Source: Heterocephalus glaber (taxonomy: Eukaryota; Chordata; Mammalia; Rodentia; Bathyergidae). Taken from it: a DNA stretch of 64,000 nt. Shown one piece after another: positions 10,766-22,452 of this stretch. The notes below the pieces were generated by a model. It was given only the letters and a program-made list of their open reading frames with translations, was not told the origin of the DNA and did no database searches. The position numbers and the translations under genes are program-made. Location of the stretch: positions 3,054,444-3,118,443 of the forward strand of contig NW_004624881.1 of NCBI RefSeq assembly GCF_000247695.1, read 5' to 3'. Each line of letters begins with the position of its first letter. Position 1 is the stretch's first letter.

Positions 10766-12570
10766 AAGGAAGGAGTGCAGGATCTCCCTGGAGTACGGAG
10801 AATCCCATCTGCAACTCCCCAAGCATGCACAATGCCCAGTATGTGCCTGAGACCTGTCTTGCAAATAGGCCACTGGTGCCCCACAGGGTGTCACAGCAGG
10901 GACAGAAGGACACCTGGTGACCTTGGCCCTGTGGCATCCATGGATCTTGGGTGGATGTGCACCTTGATTCACCCACTAACCCCTTCTCAAGTGAAAGTCT
11001 CCCATCAAAGACACTGCTCATGTGCTTAGGCTGTGGCTGAGACAGGTAAGAGATTATTTGAGTCCTAGCATGGATACTAGAACTTCTACAGTCTAATATG
11101 TGGCTAAAGAGAGGGGAAATACAAAATAAAGTTAAACATTCTGTATTTCCTCTGCTGAATCAGGGTCTATGTCATTCATTTGGGGCTACTGTGAGTAAAA
11201 TTTGGGAATCTATGAGAAGTGTCACTTTCAGCATGGATGCTAATCATTTAAGGTCATGTGTGATTTAGTGAATGATATAGGTAGATTGAAGATAAAAATT
11301 TGACACAGCTGTAAACACAAACATGTACATACAGACAGGCACTCACCCTCACACACATTGTCATTGTGTTTATTATGTCCCATACACTTCTCTCTTCCTT
11401 AGGATTAATTAAGCCCCAAGCACCAGGGCCCAGGCCACATTGGTGTGGGGTCTGTGGGGCAGGCGTGAGTCCCTCAGCCCCCTGTGGCTCCTGAGCAGCA
11501 CCATGGCCTGGCTCTGGCTCCTCAGCTGCCACCTTGGGAGCTGTGAGCACTTGGTCAGGACTGCTCAGAGCAAAGCAAGGAACTCACCTGAGCTTCTGCC
11601 TGCATTGGGTCAGGTGGGGCCAGAGGGGTCCTCAGAGGCAGAAGTGTCCCTGGGACTGGGACCCCAGCCCCTCAGTGTCACCCATACATGGCTCTGTGAC
11701 TGTCTGTCTGGGCTCCTGCAGCGATGACTGTGACTCGAATGGACATTGATGTGGCCAACTCTGATGTCTTCTTCCCCATGGAAATCCTCTGTGATGCAGC
11801 CGCACCCGCACCACATAAAGGGCCTCAACCCCTTTCCAGCCCAATGTGTCCTGTGCTTTGGGGAAGAACTGAACCCAGCACTCTGAGTGCACCAGGTCAT
11901 GTTCTGGGACAGGGATCAAAGGCAGACACCCCAAGCATGAAAGCAACCTTTAGAGTGCCCAGCATGGGACAACTTAGAGTTTCTGATTTTAAAATCACCT
12001 GTGAAGTGACAGTAGTGAAGAGTGAGGTAGTGACAAAAAGATTCAGGGACCAATTGAGCAGCACATGGAGCCCAGAAAAAAGAATCACATAAATGATTGT
12101 ATTATTTTCCACAAATGTGCTAAAACTATTCAATTGCAAAAGTATAATGTTTTCAATAAGTATGCTAGCCAAACCTGGTATTAACATGAAACCATTCAAT
12201 TTCAATCATTCTAAAATATATATATATTCAGTTTTCTGAACGTGGGTTAAAGCCTTGAATGTAGTAACAAGAGATATGCAACTTTTAAGAAAAATACAGT
12301 CTTCATATAAAATCTTTATCACATGGATTTTAGCAAAGACCTCATAGGTAAAACATCAAAAGCTCAGATATAAAAATAGATACATAATACTCTGTCAATT
12401 TAAAAAATAAACTCCCCAAGGAACACTTTCAATAGGGGGAAAGGACACTCCATGGACTGGAGAAGTATTTGTATAAATTATAGTCATAAACATCAACAGT
12501 ATCTACATTACTTCCTACTGAACAGCAACAGTGACTACAGAAGCAAGTACACAATCTTTATAAACAAGCA
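10766..12570. other. Intergenic, no gene confirmed
   Basis: The GC-richer part at about 11400-11950 has short frames on several strands. One begins ATGGCCTGGCTCTGGCTCCT at 11503 and resembles a secretory signal peptide, but no downstream domain follows. From about 12080 the sequence is AT-rich with nothing recognised. Confidence 0.4.
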
Positions 12571-12572
12571 AA

Positions 12573-12650
12573 GGTCAGGTGTAGCTCAGTGGTAGGGCAC
12601 TGGGGCAGCAGGGGTGAGGCTCTAGGTTCACTGCCCTGCGTTATCCTAAA
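12573..12650 (+). mobile_element. Decayed ID-type SINE
   Basis: GGTGTAGCTCAGTGGTAGGG is a clear ID box A. Box B is degraded (TAGGTTCACTGCCCTG). No flanking duplication is evident. Confidence 0.6.
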
Positions 12651-14985
12651 GTAGGCATTTGATTTGAAGGCACATCCTTCTGAGGAAGATGTGCACACGA
12701 GCAACAAGCACATGAGAATATGGTCAACTTTTCCAGCAAACTGAAAGCAGAGGCACTGAACTCTGCTCAGTTCTGGGACTGTTTTTCTGAACTGAAATCG
12801 ATAACGACTCATTTGATCTTTATAAGATTTTCACACTGTCAGTCCTTAGGAATCTCCAGCACAACCTTATGGGAAAACATTGCACAATCTTCAGGCCAAA
12901 GACAGAAAAGGGAAACTGATAACAAATTTCACAGGCTGGTGGGGATTGGAGCAAATACTAATCTGATGCAGTGCTAATAAGAAGGCACACCCAGTGCTTA
13001 TTGAGAATAGTTTGTCATTTCCTATCAACACTCCCTTATCTCAGGTTCCAGGGAAGACAAATAACAGGTCCATACACAAACCTGAGCATAAACACCCCCA
13101 GCAGCCTCCTTCACATTTCTCAAACTCAAAAACAGCACACAGGAGTCCACAGTGGACATGGACAGTTGCTCTGGCTCTGGGAGGAATATGAGCAGTGACC
13201 CAGGGAACAGGGCTGCAGCAGAGAGGCGCTGTGCTGCATAAGCGAGGCTGGTCTCCAGTTCCCTGCTATGAGCTCCACTCCCTGACCTGTGTGCGGGAGC
13301 TCAGGAGACCAGGGAGAGACCCAGGGCAGAGGGCAGTCAGGGAGAGGACACCAGGACAGCATGAGCGAAGGGGAAGGGGCCGTGCCGCATCCTGATGGTG
13401 GAGGTGGCCATGCGAATGGACCTCGGAAGGGATTGACACAGTCACAGCATGGGGACACACAGCCCGGGTTTCTGGGTTAAACCTGTAAGATGGTTATTAA
13501 GACATGATGACAAAAAATAAACACAACTCAAATCAAAAAATAAGCAGTGCCAATAAAAACCCACAGGTCATGCAGCAGTTCCATAAGGAACGATGCTGTG
13601 ACACTGCTGTCTTCGCCAATGGCCTCAAGACCCTCAGAGGAGGCGCTGACCCCAACACATGCAGGCTTCCTGGACAAAGTGCTGTGTCATTCTGAGGTCT
13701 TCCTGATGAGGAGTCACAGCACAGGGACCCTTGGATAGAAGAAAACAGGAGTGTTACTCACTTTCCAAAGGGAGCAGCTGCCGGCAGGGCCACTGAGGAG
13801 CACACAAGTAACAGCAGTGGGGCTTCTGGGGTCCACTCTCTCTGCACCCTGTGGACTGGCTAATCTGAATGCTGTCCTGGCCTCTGGGGCACAGGTCTGT
13901 CCCAGCTGTGTGCTATCTGCTGCCAGGCAGCAGGTGGGTGGGTGGGGGGTGTGGCCCAAACGTGAAACCAAGACAACCGCTCTGGGGTGTGGACTTCATC
14001 AGCTCTTCAAGAGCAGAAATGGACAAGCCTCTTGGCAGAGCATCAAAATTAAGAAAAGGCAGCATTTTTTCTTAAAAAGAAGCTGTGATATTATTAGTAC
14101 CTTGATGTCTTAATATTGGTTTGAGCCCACTGTTTTGGTATATTTGGATGACTTACATAGTAAAAAACTTTTATAGAATAAGAATGAAGTTACTTTAAGT
14201 GGTGAAAATAACATTTTCTTATGTGAGTGAAAAGGAGGAAAACAAATCCCAATGCAATTAGACTTTGTAGATTTGCTGCAACAATATTTTTAATTTTTAC
14301 TGCATTGTATTAAAAACAAAGTTGAAATTCTAGCAGATTTTAATATTTTCACAGTGTGCAGGACACTTTGTTCCTCATAGTAACACCTCCATGTATTGCT
14401 TGGATTAAATGAGTAGGTTTCAGTCATGTTGTTGACCAGTATGAGCTCCAGGAGTGGATGGGTGGTCGGTTCTCTCCCCTGAGACTGAGAGGAAAAGCAA
14501 TAGGATCGTTGAGTCTCATATTGATGTATAACGCCCTGGGCAAAGGATGAAAATCAGCAAGATGACATCAAGCTTCATCATATCTGGTGCTTGATAGTCA
14601 GGCTCCCGTACTCCAAAAACGCTGGTAGTCACTCAATTAATGCTGAGTGTGCCCAGACATTCAGTGGGTCTGGGGACACGTGACCTGTCCCAGCACCATG
14701 GTGACATGCCAGTAACCCAGGCCAGGGGAGGTCGCCCAGAGCTGCAGCTAGAACACCTCAGGGGACCTTACCTCGCTCTGCCATATACTCAACCTGACTT
14801 AGTGGTCATGCTGAGCTTTGGGACATCTGCTTTTATAATCAAAACATGATGGACAGGCGAGCCTCTAGGCTCCATTATAGGAAACTGAAGTGTCTGGCCA
14901 GCAGTTTGTGCTTTCCTGACATAAAGAATAGTAATTTCTTTGTATCACTGTCCCACTTGTCACCCTTACCTGTAGTGTCAACTTG
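12651..14985. other. Intergenic, no gene recognised
   Basis: Mixed composition, with a GC-richer patch at about 13130-13480 and 13560-13970. Frames of 60-120 codons occur in overlapping registers on both strands without any recognisable protein. No repeat family named. Confidence 0.45.
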
Positions 14986-14995
14986 ATCGTCTCGT

Positions 14996-15009
14996 GCGCC
15001 ACCTAGCGG
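14996..15009 (-). promoter_or_regulatory. CTCF-like site
   Basis: Read on the minus strand this is CCGCTAGGTGGCGC, one mismatch from the CTCF core CCASYAGRKGGCRS. It sits at the left edge of the CpG island. Confidence 0.5.
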
Positions 15010-15673
15010 ATTGGCAAAGCACACTTCTTGTGTGTCAGGTCCCGGACCAGCGCCCTCAGCCCCGTCCCTGGTTTCTCACCCTCCCTGTGTGTGCGGTTCC
15101 CCCGCTCTGCTTTCCCCGCCCACACCGGGTGCCCCCAACCCAGGACCCTTGGGAGACCCTGCCCGGCCGCCCTCCAGGCTCCCTCTCTGCACACGCGTGA
15201 CCTGAGCTGTCACGGGACCCTGAGACGCCTCCGCACTGCCTTCCCCAGAGTGACACTGTGCAGCGGAGGACGACAGCCAAAAGGCGGGACTGAGCCCCGA
15301 GAGCTCCCCTCCACACCGCCGCCCCGCAGATGGGGGACTTTGTGCAGAGCAAGACCTGGGTCAGACCCTCTGCAGGGGTGAGGACACGCACGGCCCGCAG
15401 CTGCGAGGCTCCCTGCGCCAGAGCGGGAGTGCGCAAGCACAGACGTGTTCCCTGCAGAGGAGCCGAAGCGGAGGGAGCAGAGGTCGCTGGGCGTGGCTGA
15501 GGCTCCCCAGAGAAAAGCAGGTCTGCAGGCCGGGGAGAAAGAGTGGGCGCCGGCACCCGGTCAGCAGTTGTCAGTCACCACACTGGAGGGAACGGCGTGT
15601 TGTTGAGCAGGCTGTGTGCACTGCCTCCCGACACTAGCGCCTCCTGTGGGAGCGGATCCGCTCCTCCACACTG

Positions 15674-15713
15674 CGGCCCTGGTCCAGGGGCAGCGGCCCT
15701 GGTCTGGGGGCAG
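15674..15713. repeat. 20-base tandem duplication beside a CTCF motif
   Basis: CGGCCCTGGTCCAGGGGCAG is followed directly by a second copy with two changes (CGGCCCTGGTCTGGGGGCAG). The duplication abuts the CTCF-like motif at 15713. Confidence 0.9.
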
Positions 15714-15726
15714 CGCCCCCTGGTGG
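15713..15726 (-). promoter_or_regulatory. CTCF site, perfect core
   Basis: On the minus strand it reads CCACCAGGGGGCGC, which fits the CTCF core consensus at every position. Its orientation is the same as the site at 14996-15009. CTCF binding at such motifs anchors chromatin loops and blocks enhancers; occupancy here is inference. Confidence 0.65.
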
Positions 15727-15748
15727 GGTCGAGGAGAAGTTCACCTCC

Positions 15749-15758
15749 CAAGGTAAGG
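15749..15758 (+). promoter_or_regulatory. Candidate 5' splice donor
   Basis: CAAG|GTAAGG, with the cut after 15752, is close to the ideal U1 donor. It lies at the downstream edge of the CpG island, where a first exon would end. Confidence 0.35.
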
Positions 15759-15779
15759 CGGCCGCGGGGTTCAGGTCCA

Positions 15780-16735
15780 GATCTCAGCTTCTCCTCTCAC
15801 CAGGAGATGCTGTGTAGGAAACAGGAGCAGCCCTGGCTCCGTTGGATATGTCCAGAAGCTAAGCCTCTTAGCCGTTACTTTCTGGCACCCCAGGGCGCTG
15901 GCACCAATTCCTGAGGGCCAGGTCCTCCCCAAGGTGCTAAGCGCACCTCTTCCTCTATTGAGATAGAAAAGCTCCTGACTGCTCTGCTTTCCCAGGCCGG
16001 CCAGAAGGGAGTGTGGTTTGCTAAGGGACGTCCTTCCCTCCCTGCTTCCCTTTGCTCCCGGACTCCCAGGGACTGGTACACCTCGTTCAGGGTCTCTTCT
16101 GGTGACCACAGCCACCATCCTGCATTTTCAATTTATAGTGCTCTCTCCTGTATAGACCTAAGGGAAATATCCAGGAAGTGATTGCAGTGTTAACTCACTG
16201 TTGCAGTCCTGAAGAGAAAGAACCTATTCTTAAAAGCTGCCAATCAGACACCATTGTAGGGAGGGGCCAACTGAACATGGGACTTAGAGCAGCCATTGGT
16301 TGATTTCAAATCAGGGCTCCCAGGGCTAAGCTCCCACAGTGCCTGGGTGAGGGACACTGCAGTCCCTTGGACTGGAGTCGCTCACCAGCTGGTGTAGCGC
16401 ACACCATTCACTGCTCTCTTCCACTGGTGTGTTTCTCCCTGCAGGTCTCTGGAGTCATTCACTTTCACTCTGTCTGTTGATTTGATCCTCTTTTCTCATA
16501 CCATGAAACAGGAGGAGGAGAAAATTTACACTACCCTTTCTATTTTCTATGTTGTGGTCTGTCTCTTCAATTTGTCTATGGGCTCCAGTTTTCCTTCAGG
16601 TCCTGCCTGAGTCCTGGGGATCCACCTCCTTCCTTCTTTTCTTCCACAAGTTGTCATCTGTAGAGTCTGCATTCTGAATATTGTAGAGGTTGATTTGTTT
16701 CTGCTTGCTGCTCCACCATCTTCCCAGAACTCATC
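15780..16735. other. Intergenic, no gene recognised
   Basis: GC content falls steadily away from the island. Bases 16690-16735 (CTGCTTGCTGCTCCACCATC) are faintly like the antisense 5' end of an L1, but this is not firm. No coding gene seen. Confidence 0.4.
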
Positions 16736-16739
16736 TTTT

Positions 16740-17040
16740 TTTTCTTTAAGAATTCTCAATTCATTTCCATTGCTCATTTTTTGATTGAATCTCTTCTTTT
16801 GGAAAAGGGTCTATTTATTTAAATTCTTTATATATTTTAGGTATTAGTACTCTACCTGAGTACTTATTAGAAAGACAAGCTTAAATATTGCATGGTTTGA
16901 TATGAGAAACAAAAGGTATACATAAGTTAAAGAACAAATAAAAGATAGATAATAGGAAATAGGGAGATAGTTCTTTTGCAAATACAAAGGAGATCGAGGT
17001 ATAGGGTGATGTGGCAGTGAGAGAAGTGGAGAAGTAAAAA
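16740..17040 (+). mobile_element. LINE-1 3' end with 5' inversion
   Basis: Bases 16745-16860 are antisense L1 3' sequence (TTGCTCATTTTTTGATTGAA, then TTAGGTATTAGTACTCTACC). From about 16865 the sequence is sense L1 3' UTR (CAAGCTTAAATATTGCATGG, then GATAGATAATAGGAAATAGG) and resembles the copy at 52385-52510. The switch at about 16862 is a twin-priming inversion junction. Confidence 0.65.
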
Positions 17041-19990
17041 AATTGAAGTACTGATATAAATAAAATGTTCCCAACCATATTTATTAAAAAATTCTAACCT
17101 ATAAAAACAAAACAAAAAAGCTGCCGAAGTAGCTGACTGTTTGGCAGCTGGCACTGCAGACCCTGATGTACAGAGATCTGCAGAGAATGCAGGCTCCTGT
17201 ACAGCCCTGAATGTGACCCTGACAGTTGTACCTACAAGGAGAGAATGGAACATTTTGTAACTTGGGTTTCAGAAGGAAAGTAAGATATACAGTTAAGCCT
17301 GTCAATTATGACAGAGTGAAAGAGGTAACACAGGGAGGAGGACGCTGCTGTATTTTCAGGTCAATTGTTAGACTAACACTGCCCCAGGCAGTGGTGAGCA
17401 GAGCCCTCCTGACCACACATTTTATAATGTCATCTGCTCCAGGTATTGGGAGTAATTTACAAAAAGCTGAGGCAGGGCCCAAACTCTATTATCTACCTTA
17501 GAGTAGAGGCCTTCAAGGTCTGTAATAACTGGGAACAGGCAGGAGAGGCAAAGGAGATAAGAAATTATAGGAAAAGATGCAGCTTTTTGTTGCTTTAATT
17601 CAACCTCCACCTCAGGGCAGCTCACAACAGCCCTCACCAAATGGACTCAGCACAACTGGGTACAAACCAGTGTACATGTGGTTAAACTATGATGGCCCCC
17701 TCTTGGCCTTTCCTGCTGTAAACAGTAGCATCACATTTTGGCTTATGGAGCCAGTGTGGAGATTCTGCCAAGTACTAAGTGTATCTATCCCACTATGCAT
17801 CCTGCAACTGGGGAAATGACGACAGCATGGACCAGGAACTGTGATTCAGACTGTGGCTAAAACCACATTGATCACCAGATGTTCATGGCCCCAACTCTCA
17901 CTGGGATCACAGTGATGATTTCAGTTTGTGAGAATCAGTGTTAATTCAGAACTGATGTCCAGTAGACCCCCAGATGTCTGCTCATCTCTTTCCCCTAAGT
18001 ACACTTACCCGATAAAGGGCCCTTGGCCCCTTTAGGGGAAGGTCGACAGAAAGATTGACAGTGTAACTTCTTGACAATGCACCAGGGTTCTTCCTCAAGG
18101 GAACCCAGAATTCAGCTCTTTCAAGGAAATCAGGGTCTGTACCCTAGCTGTGGCCCTGCTCCTGTGTCTCCCCTGGACACCATTACACCGTTTGTGGTCG
18201 CACCCACTGCACCCTGTGACTTGCAGAGGAGATCCCCAGGCTGGGATCCAGGTCCCTGATGAGCACTGGCCTGTGTCCTTTCTGATTGGAGCTCAGCAGC
18301 CTGGCTCTCTTGATGCTCTGGTGACCCCAGCTGGCCACTGCTTGGTGGCCAGATCTGAGGGCCTCTCCTGACATCCTACTTCTGAGTCCTCTCTGGGGGC
18401 AGAGTCAGGACAGGACAGGCACTGAGCACAGGGCCTGGAGCTGGGGCCCTATGGCCACTCCCTGGCATGAACCTTGTTCCTGGTGGCCTGTTGGCGACCC
18501 AGGCTGTGAGAAATACCTCAAATCCAGGTTCATTCGCAGCTTCTCTGCAACTGCTGTCCTGTGTTGGGCCTCTGACCTCCCCTTTTCTGAGCACCCGCAG
18601 TTGCTGTGTCTTCTGAGCCGTCTGAGCACAGCTGCCTCCACCCACCTTGGAGGTCTCTCATCTTTGGTTTTATTCTCTTGTAATGGGAATAGAAATTTTG
18701 TATGATTTGAATTTTTAAATATATAGAAACTATTTTTGTTGGCCTACAATATGGTCTCCCTTGGAGAATGCTCCATGTACAGTTGGGAAAAAAGCATATT
18801 CTTCCTCTCTTGGGTGGAACTTCCTGGGTGTGTCTGGCAGGTCCAGTTGGGTTGTAGAGGTGTTCACTATGGATTTCCATTTACCTGCTCTGTGGCAGCG
18901 CCCCTCCCAGTGTGGCATGGGAACTTCTTACCATGCAGCGATACCAGCCGGTGTGTATCAGAACACGTGTGTAGCTGATGTGACTCTGCAATATAAATCA
19001 CACCCAGCAGACTGTGGAGGGTTGGTGTATGCACACATAAGGGAGACACAGACACAAATACTGTATAAAATGGTGCGACTATGCCATGTTATGCACTCAG
19101 CCTGGACCTGACCACGGGGTCAGTGTCCACCAATAAATCTGCTTCCTGGGAAAGGCCTCATGTCCGTCTGTACACGACAACCCTGCAGCAGTTCTGTCCA
19201 TGCTTGAAAGTGGGATGTGGAAGGCTTCTATAGTTATTGTGGAAAAGTTTATTTCTACCTTTGATTCTGTCCATTTTACTTCATATATTTTGAAGCTGTG
19301 TTTCAAAGATGTAAGCCTTTATAATTATATCTGCTTGGTAATTTACCCTTCCATTAGTATACAGCTCTCTTCTTCACTATCTGTAATCTTTTGTAACCAA
19401 AAGTCTTTTTGTGTGTCAATGAAATGACCACAAAGCTTTCTTTTTGTTAGTATGTGCATGAATCATCCTACTCTCTTTGAATTATCCTACTTCATCCTTT
19501 TATATTTAGTTTCTGTGCTTTTTCATTTAAAGTGAATATTACATGGACACATTTTATAATTGAGACATTTCTTACTCTAATCTGGAACACTGCGCTTTAC
19601 AGTGAATTTTTAAAAACATTTATATTCACAGTTATCATTGGTAAGTGAGCACTTATTTCTACTCTGATGATCTGCTTTCCTTTCCCAGTTTTATTGAGTT
19701 ATAACCTACAATATTGTACAGTTTCAGACACACAAATATACACATAAATGATGAAGACTAGCTTAGACCGATCACCTCATTTAGATTCAATTTAATTTCA
19801 GATAGGAATTTAATTCAGGATATAATACACCAGTAGGCCTTAGATGTGCTATTTTCAGTATAAATCTTTGTGTTCCTTCTGTTGCAATATTGAAACTTTT
19901 GGCATTTGGGTTACAAAGCCATAATTTAGTGTTTTCATGGAGTGAGGCAGTGGAGAAGTGTTCATCTATAGCATTCATATTTTATGAGGT
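17041..19990. other. Intergenic, no gene recognised
   Basis: Mixed composition. The moderately GC-rich part at 17600-19150 has several overlapping frames but no recognisable protein. The rest is AT-rich. Confidence 0.45.
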
Positions 19991-19997
19991 CCACACC

Positions 19998-20400
19998 TGT
20001 ATTGGTCAGCTTTCATCACTGTGACGAAATAGTCAGAAGTACAGCAACAGGAGGAAAGGTGTGTTTTGTTTCAGAGTTTCACTTCTTGACCAGCTGGCTC
20101 CAAAGAAGGAATGGGACTGGCGTGGTGGATGAAAGCTGCTCACCTCATGACAGCCAAGAAGGAGAGAGAGATATAGAGAGAGGGAGAAATTGATTTCAGG
20201 GACAAGAATACACCCTCTTGGTCACATCCCAGTGACCTGTTACCTCTAACCAGCCCCCACCCCCTTTCAGACATTCTGCTGTGAGCTCATCCATGGATTA
20301 AGCCATTGAAGAAGTTCACACCCCAAGACCTACTCATTACCAAAGCCCCACATCCAACCGTGAGCTTTTTGAGGAACGTTTCTGACCCAAACCATAAACC
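19998..20400 (-). mobile_element. Solo LTR, MaLR/ERVL type
   Basis: The antisense LTR begins TGTATTGGTCAGCTTTCATC and contains CAGGAGGAAAGGTGTGTTTT, GAAAGCTGCTCACCTCATGA and a GAGAGAGATATAGAGAGA tract. It ends near ACCCAAACCATAAACC. This matches the remembered layout of rodent MaLR LTRs (MT/ORR group). No primer-binding site lies next to it, so it is probably a solo LTR. It is non-coding. Confidence 0.75.
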
Positions 20401-20900
20401 ATCTTAATGGACATATTCTATTACAACATTTAATTTGATTGCATAATATAAATAAGTGTTTAAAGGAACTGATATTTTCTTTTCAACCAAAATCCCCATC
20501 TAGAGTTTTTATGACACTTGATAATGTAACCATAAATTGATTTGATGTAGAGTATTACATTTAAAAAATTAAAAGATTTAATTTTAAGAACATTTATTTT
20601 TATTTAGTTCTATTATATTCCTCTTCCAACATGCTAATAATGACAAAGAAATTGAAAAGCTCTAATTTCAGTGGAAAACTTACTGTCTCAATAAAAACTG
20701 TGGGATGAAGCACTATGTCAACATAATTTTTAAATTTCATTTATTTTATTAATGTATATTTGTTACATAGAATAATGGGTTATATGTTGTCATATTTGGA
20801 AATGCATAGAGCATAATTTAGCTATTTTCACTTCCCATTACCCAACATAACTTTCTCCCATCCCCTTGCTTTTCTCTAGTGCTCCCCCTTCTGGTTTCAT
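20401..20900. other. AT-rich intergenic, nothing recognised
   Basis: No coding frame or repeat family could be supported here. Confidence 0.5.
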
Positions 20901-20901
20901 G

Positions 20902-20967
20902 TTTTCTCTCTCTCTCTCCCTCTCTGTCTCTCTCCCCTCCTCCTCCTCCTTCTTCTCCTCCTCTCTT
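20902..20967. repeat. Polypyrimidine (CT/CCT)n tract
   Basis: Nearly pure pyrimidines: (TC)n, then TCTCCC, then (CCT)n. Such mirror-like tracts can form triplex DNA. Confidence 0.95.
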
Positions 20968-21757
20968 AGATTCTATATACAAGAAAAAATATGATATTCA
21001 ACTATCTGAAATTGGTCAACTTGATGATAATTTTGCCAAGAAAGAAATGTCAAAAACAAGTGGATGCTCAAAAACATAAATTATGATCACATCTTGTCTT
21101 AACAAGGAAGTTTGTTTTAATCTCCTACTCAAGTAAAATGAAAGAGTGGAAGCTTTGACTTGCAATGTGCAATATTTTAAAGTTATATTTCATAATTTTT
21201 CCTAATTAGACAATGTATATAAGAAAGGAAGGGAAGGACAATGTTAAGATGCTACATTATATTAACCAAGTGTGATATAATGGGGACGTGACTTGTAAAG
21301 TAAATGAAGTGGGAAAAGTTAAGGCAGACATGAAAAACACTATGCAAAACCAACTGGAAACCTGACAGACGTTATCTATGATTTCTGGGAAAGAATATCT
21401 GATGAATGTCCTCAGATGTTGACCCAGGATCCATGACTTTTTTACCATGAAATGGAATAAAAGTGTCTTATTAATCCTGTTTCTTTTTACTGCAATAAAT
21501 GCTTATATGTGGATGCAGACATGTCTCTGAAAAGTTAATTTGAGCAGAAACTGAAATAGTTCACTGCAAAACAAATGGACACCATCCAAACTGAAGAAAA
21601 CAGAGGAGCAAAGCCAGAGATGAGGTTTATGCTGATTCCAGGTCGCAGAGGCTGTGGACACAGAGCAGCACAGCTAATGAGAGCTGCTGCTCTTAAAGCA
21701 AGAAAACATAAAGGAATCTTTCAACTGGAAGGTTTCAACCTGAAGTAATGTTTTTAA

Positions 21758-21842
21758 GAGACCAAAAGTCCCCAGAAAGAACCTCTAGTATAAAGTGGAT
21801 TCTAAGTAAATAGGTGTTTTCAGATGCTGTGCACTATTTATT
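21758..21842 (+). repeat. Local direct repeat, copy 1
   Basis: AGAGACCAAAAGTCCCCAGA and the following CTAGTATAAAGTGGATTCTA recur at 22375-22452 with several differences. Flanking sequence does not match, so only about 80 bases are shared. Confidence 0.85.
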
Positions 21843-22374
21843 AAATACTTTCATAATCAGTAAGATTCATGAGGCAGATATCTAAGCAAAGTTCACTACT
21901 CATCTGAAATGCATGGAGATATGAAACACCTGGTTAAGAACAGTAAGTCCATTCCCATTGGAAGCTGCCGGATGCATCAGTAAAAGCAGCAGCACTTGTA
22001 GGGGGGTAGCTCTGGAGCCAGTAAAGAAGGGTGCAGTCAGTCCCATTTGCTTGGCCTTTTCTGTCTACTTGAAATTTAGGTTCTATAAATAAATTTGAGA
22101 GTAAGAGTGATTGAGTCTGTCCATATCATCCACTAGCTCAAAATACAAATTGGGTAAGTATAAAATTGCTCAATGTATAATTCCACATCATTGACCAAAT
22201 ACAATTCTTTGTTAATTTGTTATATGTCAGTGTCTTTAAGTGTCTCGGGGGCAGAAAAAAATTTCTTGTGTTTTTATCCCCCAAGATCGACTTAGGTAAC
22301 AAACACATTTGTTTAATTGTTTCAGTTTGGTATATCATTCCATTTTTATAGAGTTCTAAGATATATAATTTTGT

Positions 22375-22452
22375 AGAGACCAAAAATCCTGAGAAAGAAC
22401 TTCTAGTATAAAGTGGATTCTAAGAAGATATGTTCAGATTATTTATTAGAAA
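22375..22452 (+). repeat. Local direct repeat, copy 2
   Basis: Second copy of the 21758-21842 segment, offset by 617 bases. It could be a small duplication or two pieces of one unnamed repeat family. Confidence 0.85.

Larger units (their letters stand above)
14990..15775. promoter_or_regulatory. CpG island, candidate promoter/insulator
   Basis: By eye there are roughly 50 CpG dinucleotides in about 790 bases, with GC clearly above 60 percent, in surroundings that are AT-rich and almost CpG-free. OR genes do not normally have CpG islands, so this is unlikely to be an OR promoter. Two good CTCF-type motifs (14996-15009 and 15713-15726) bracket the island, and a consensus splice donor lies at its right end. 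A frame of 166 codons on the minus strand (15056-15556) is probably a by-product of GC content. It could be the first exon of an unannotated transcript, an insulator, or a relic of a processed or duplicated gene. Confidence 0.6.

Noticed and set aside
11503..11727. ATGGCCTGGCTCTGGCTCCT as a secreted protease first exon (chymotrypsinogen-like signal peptide)
   Set aside because: Only the leader looks right. The following residues and the next putative exon do not match any such protein.
15056..15556. 166-codon minus-strand open frame in the CpG island
   Set aside because: High GC lowers stop frequency, and overlapping frames on both strands are equally open. No recognisable protein.
15640..15655. 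Third CTCF site (AGCGCCTCCTGTGG)
   Set aside because: Needs a gap or two mismatches to fit the core; too weak to list.
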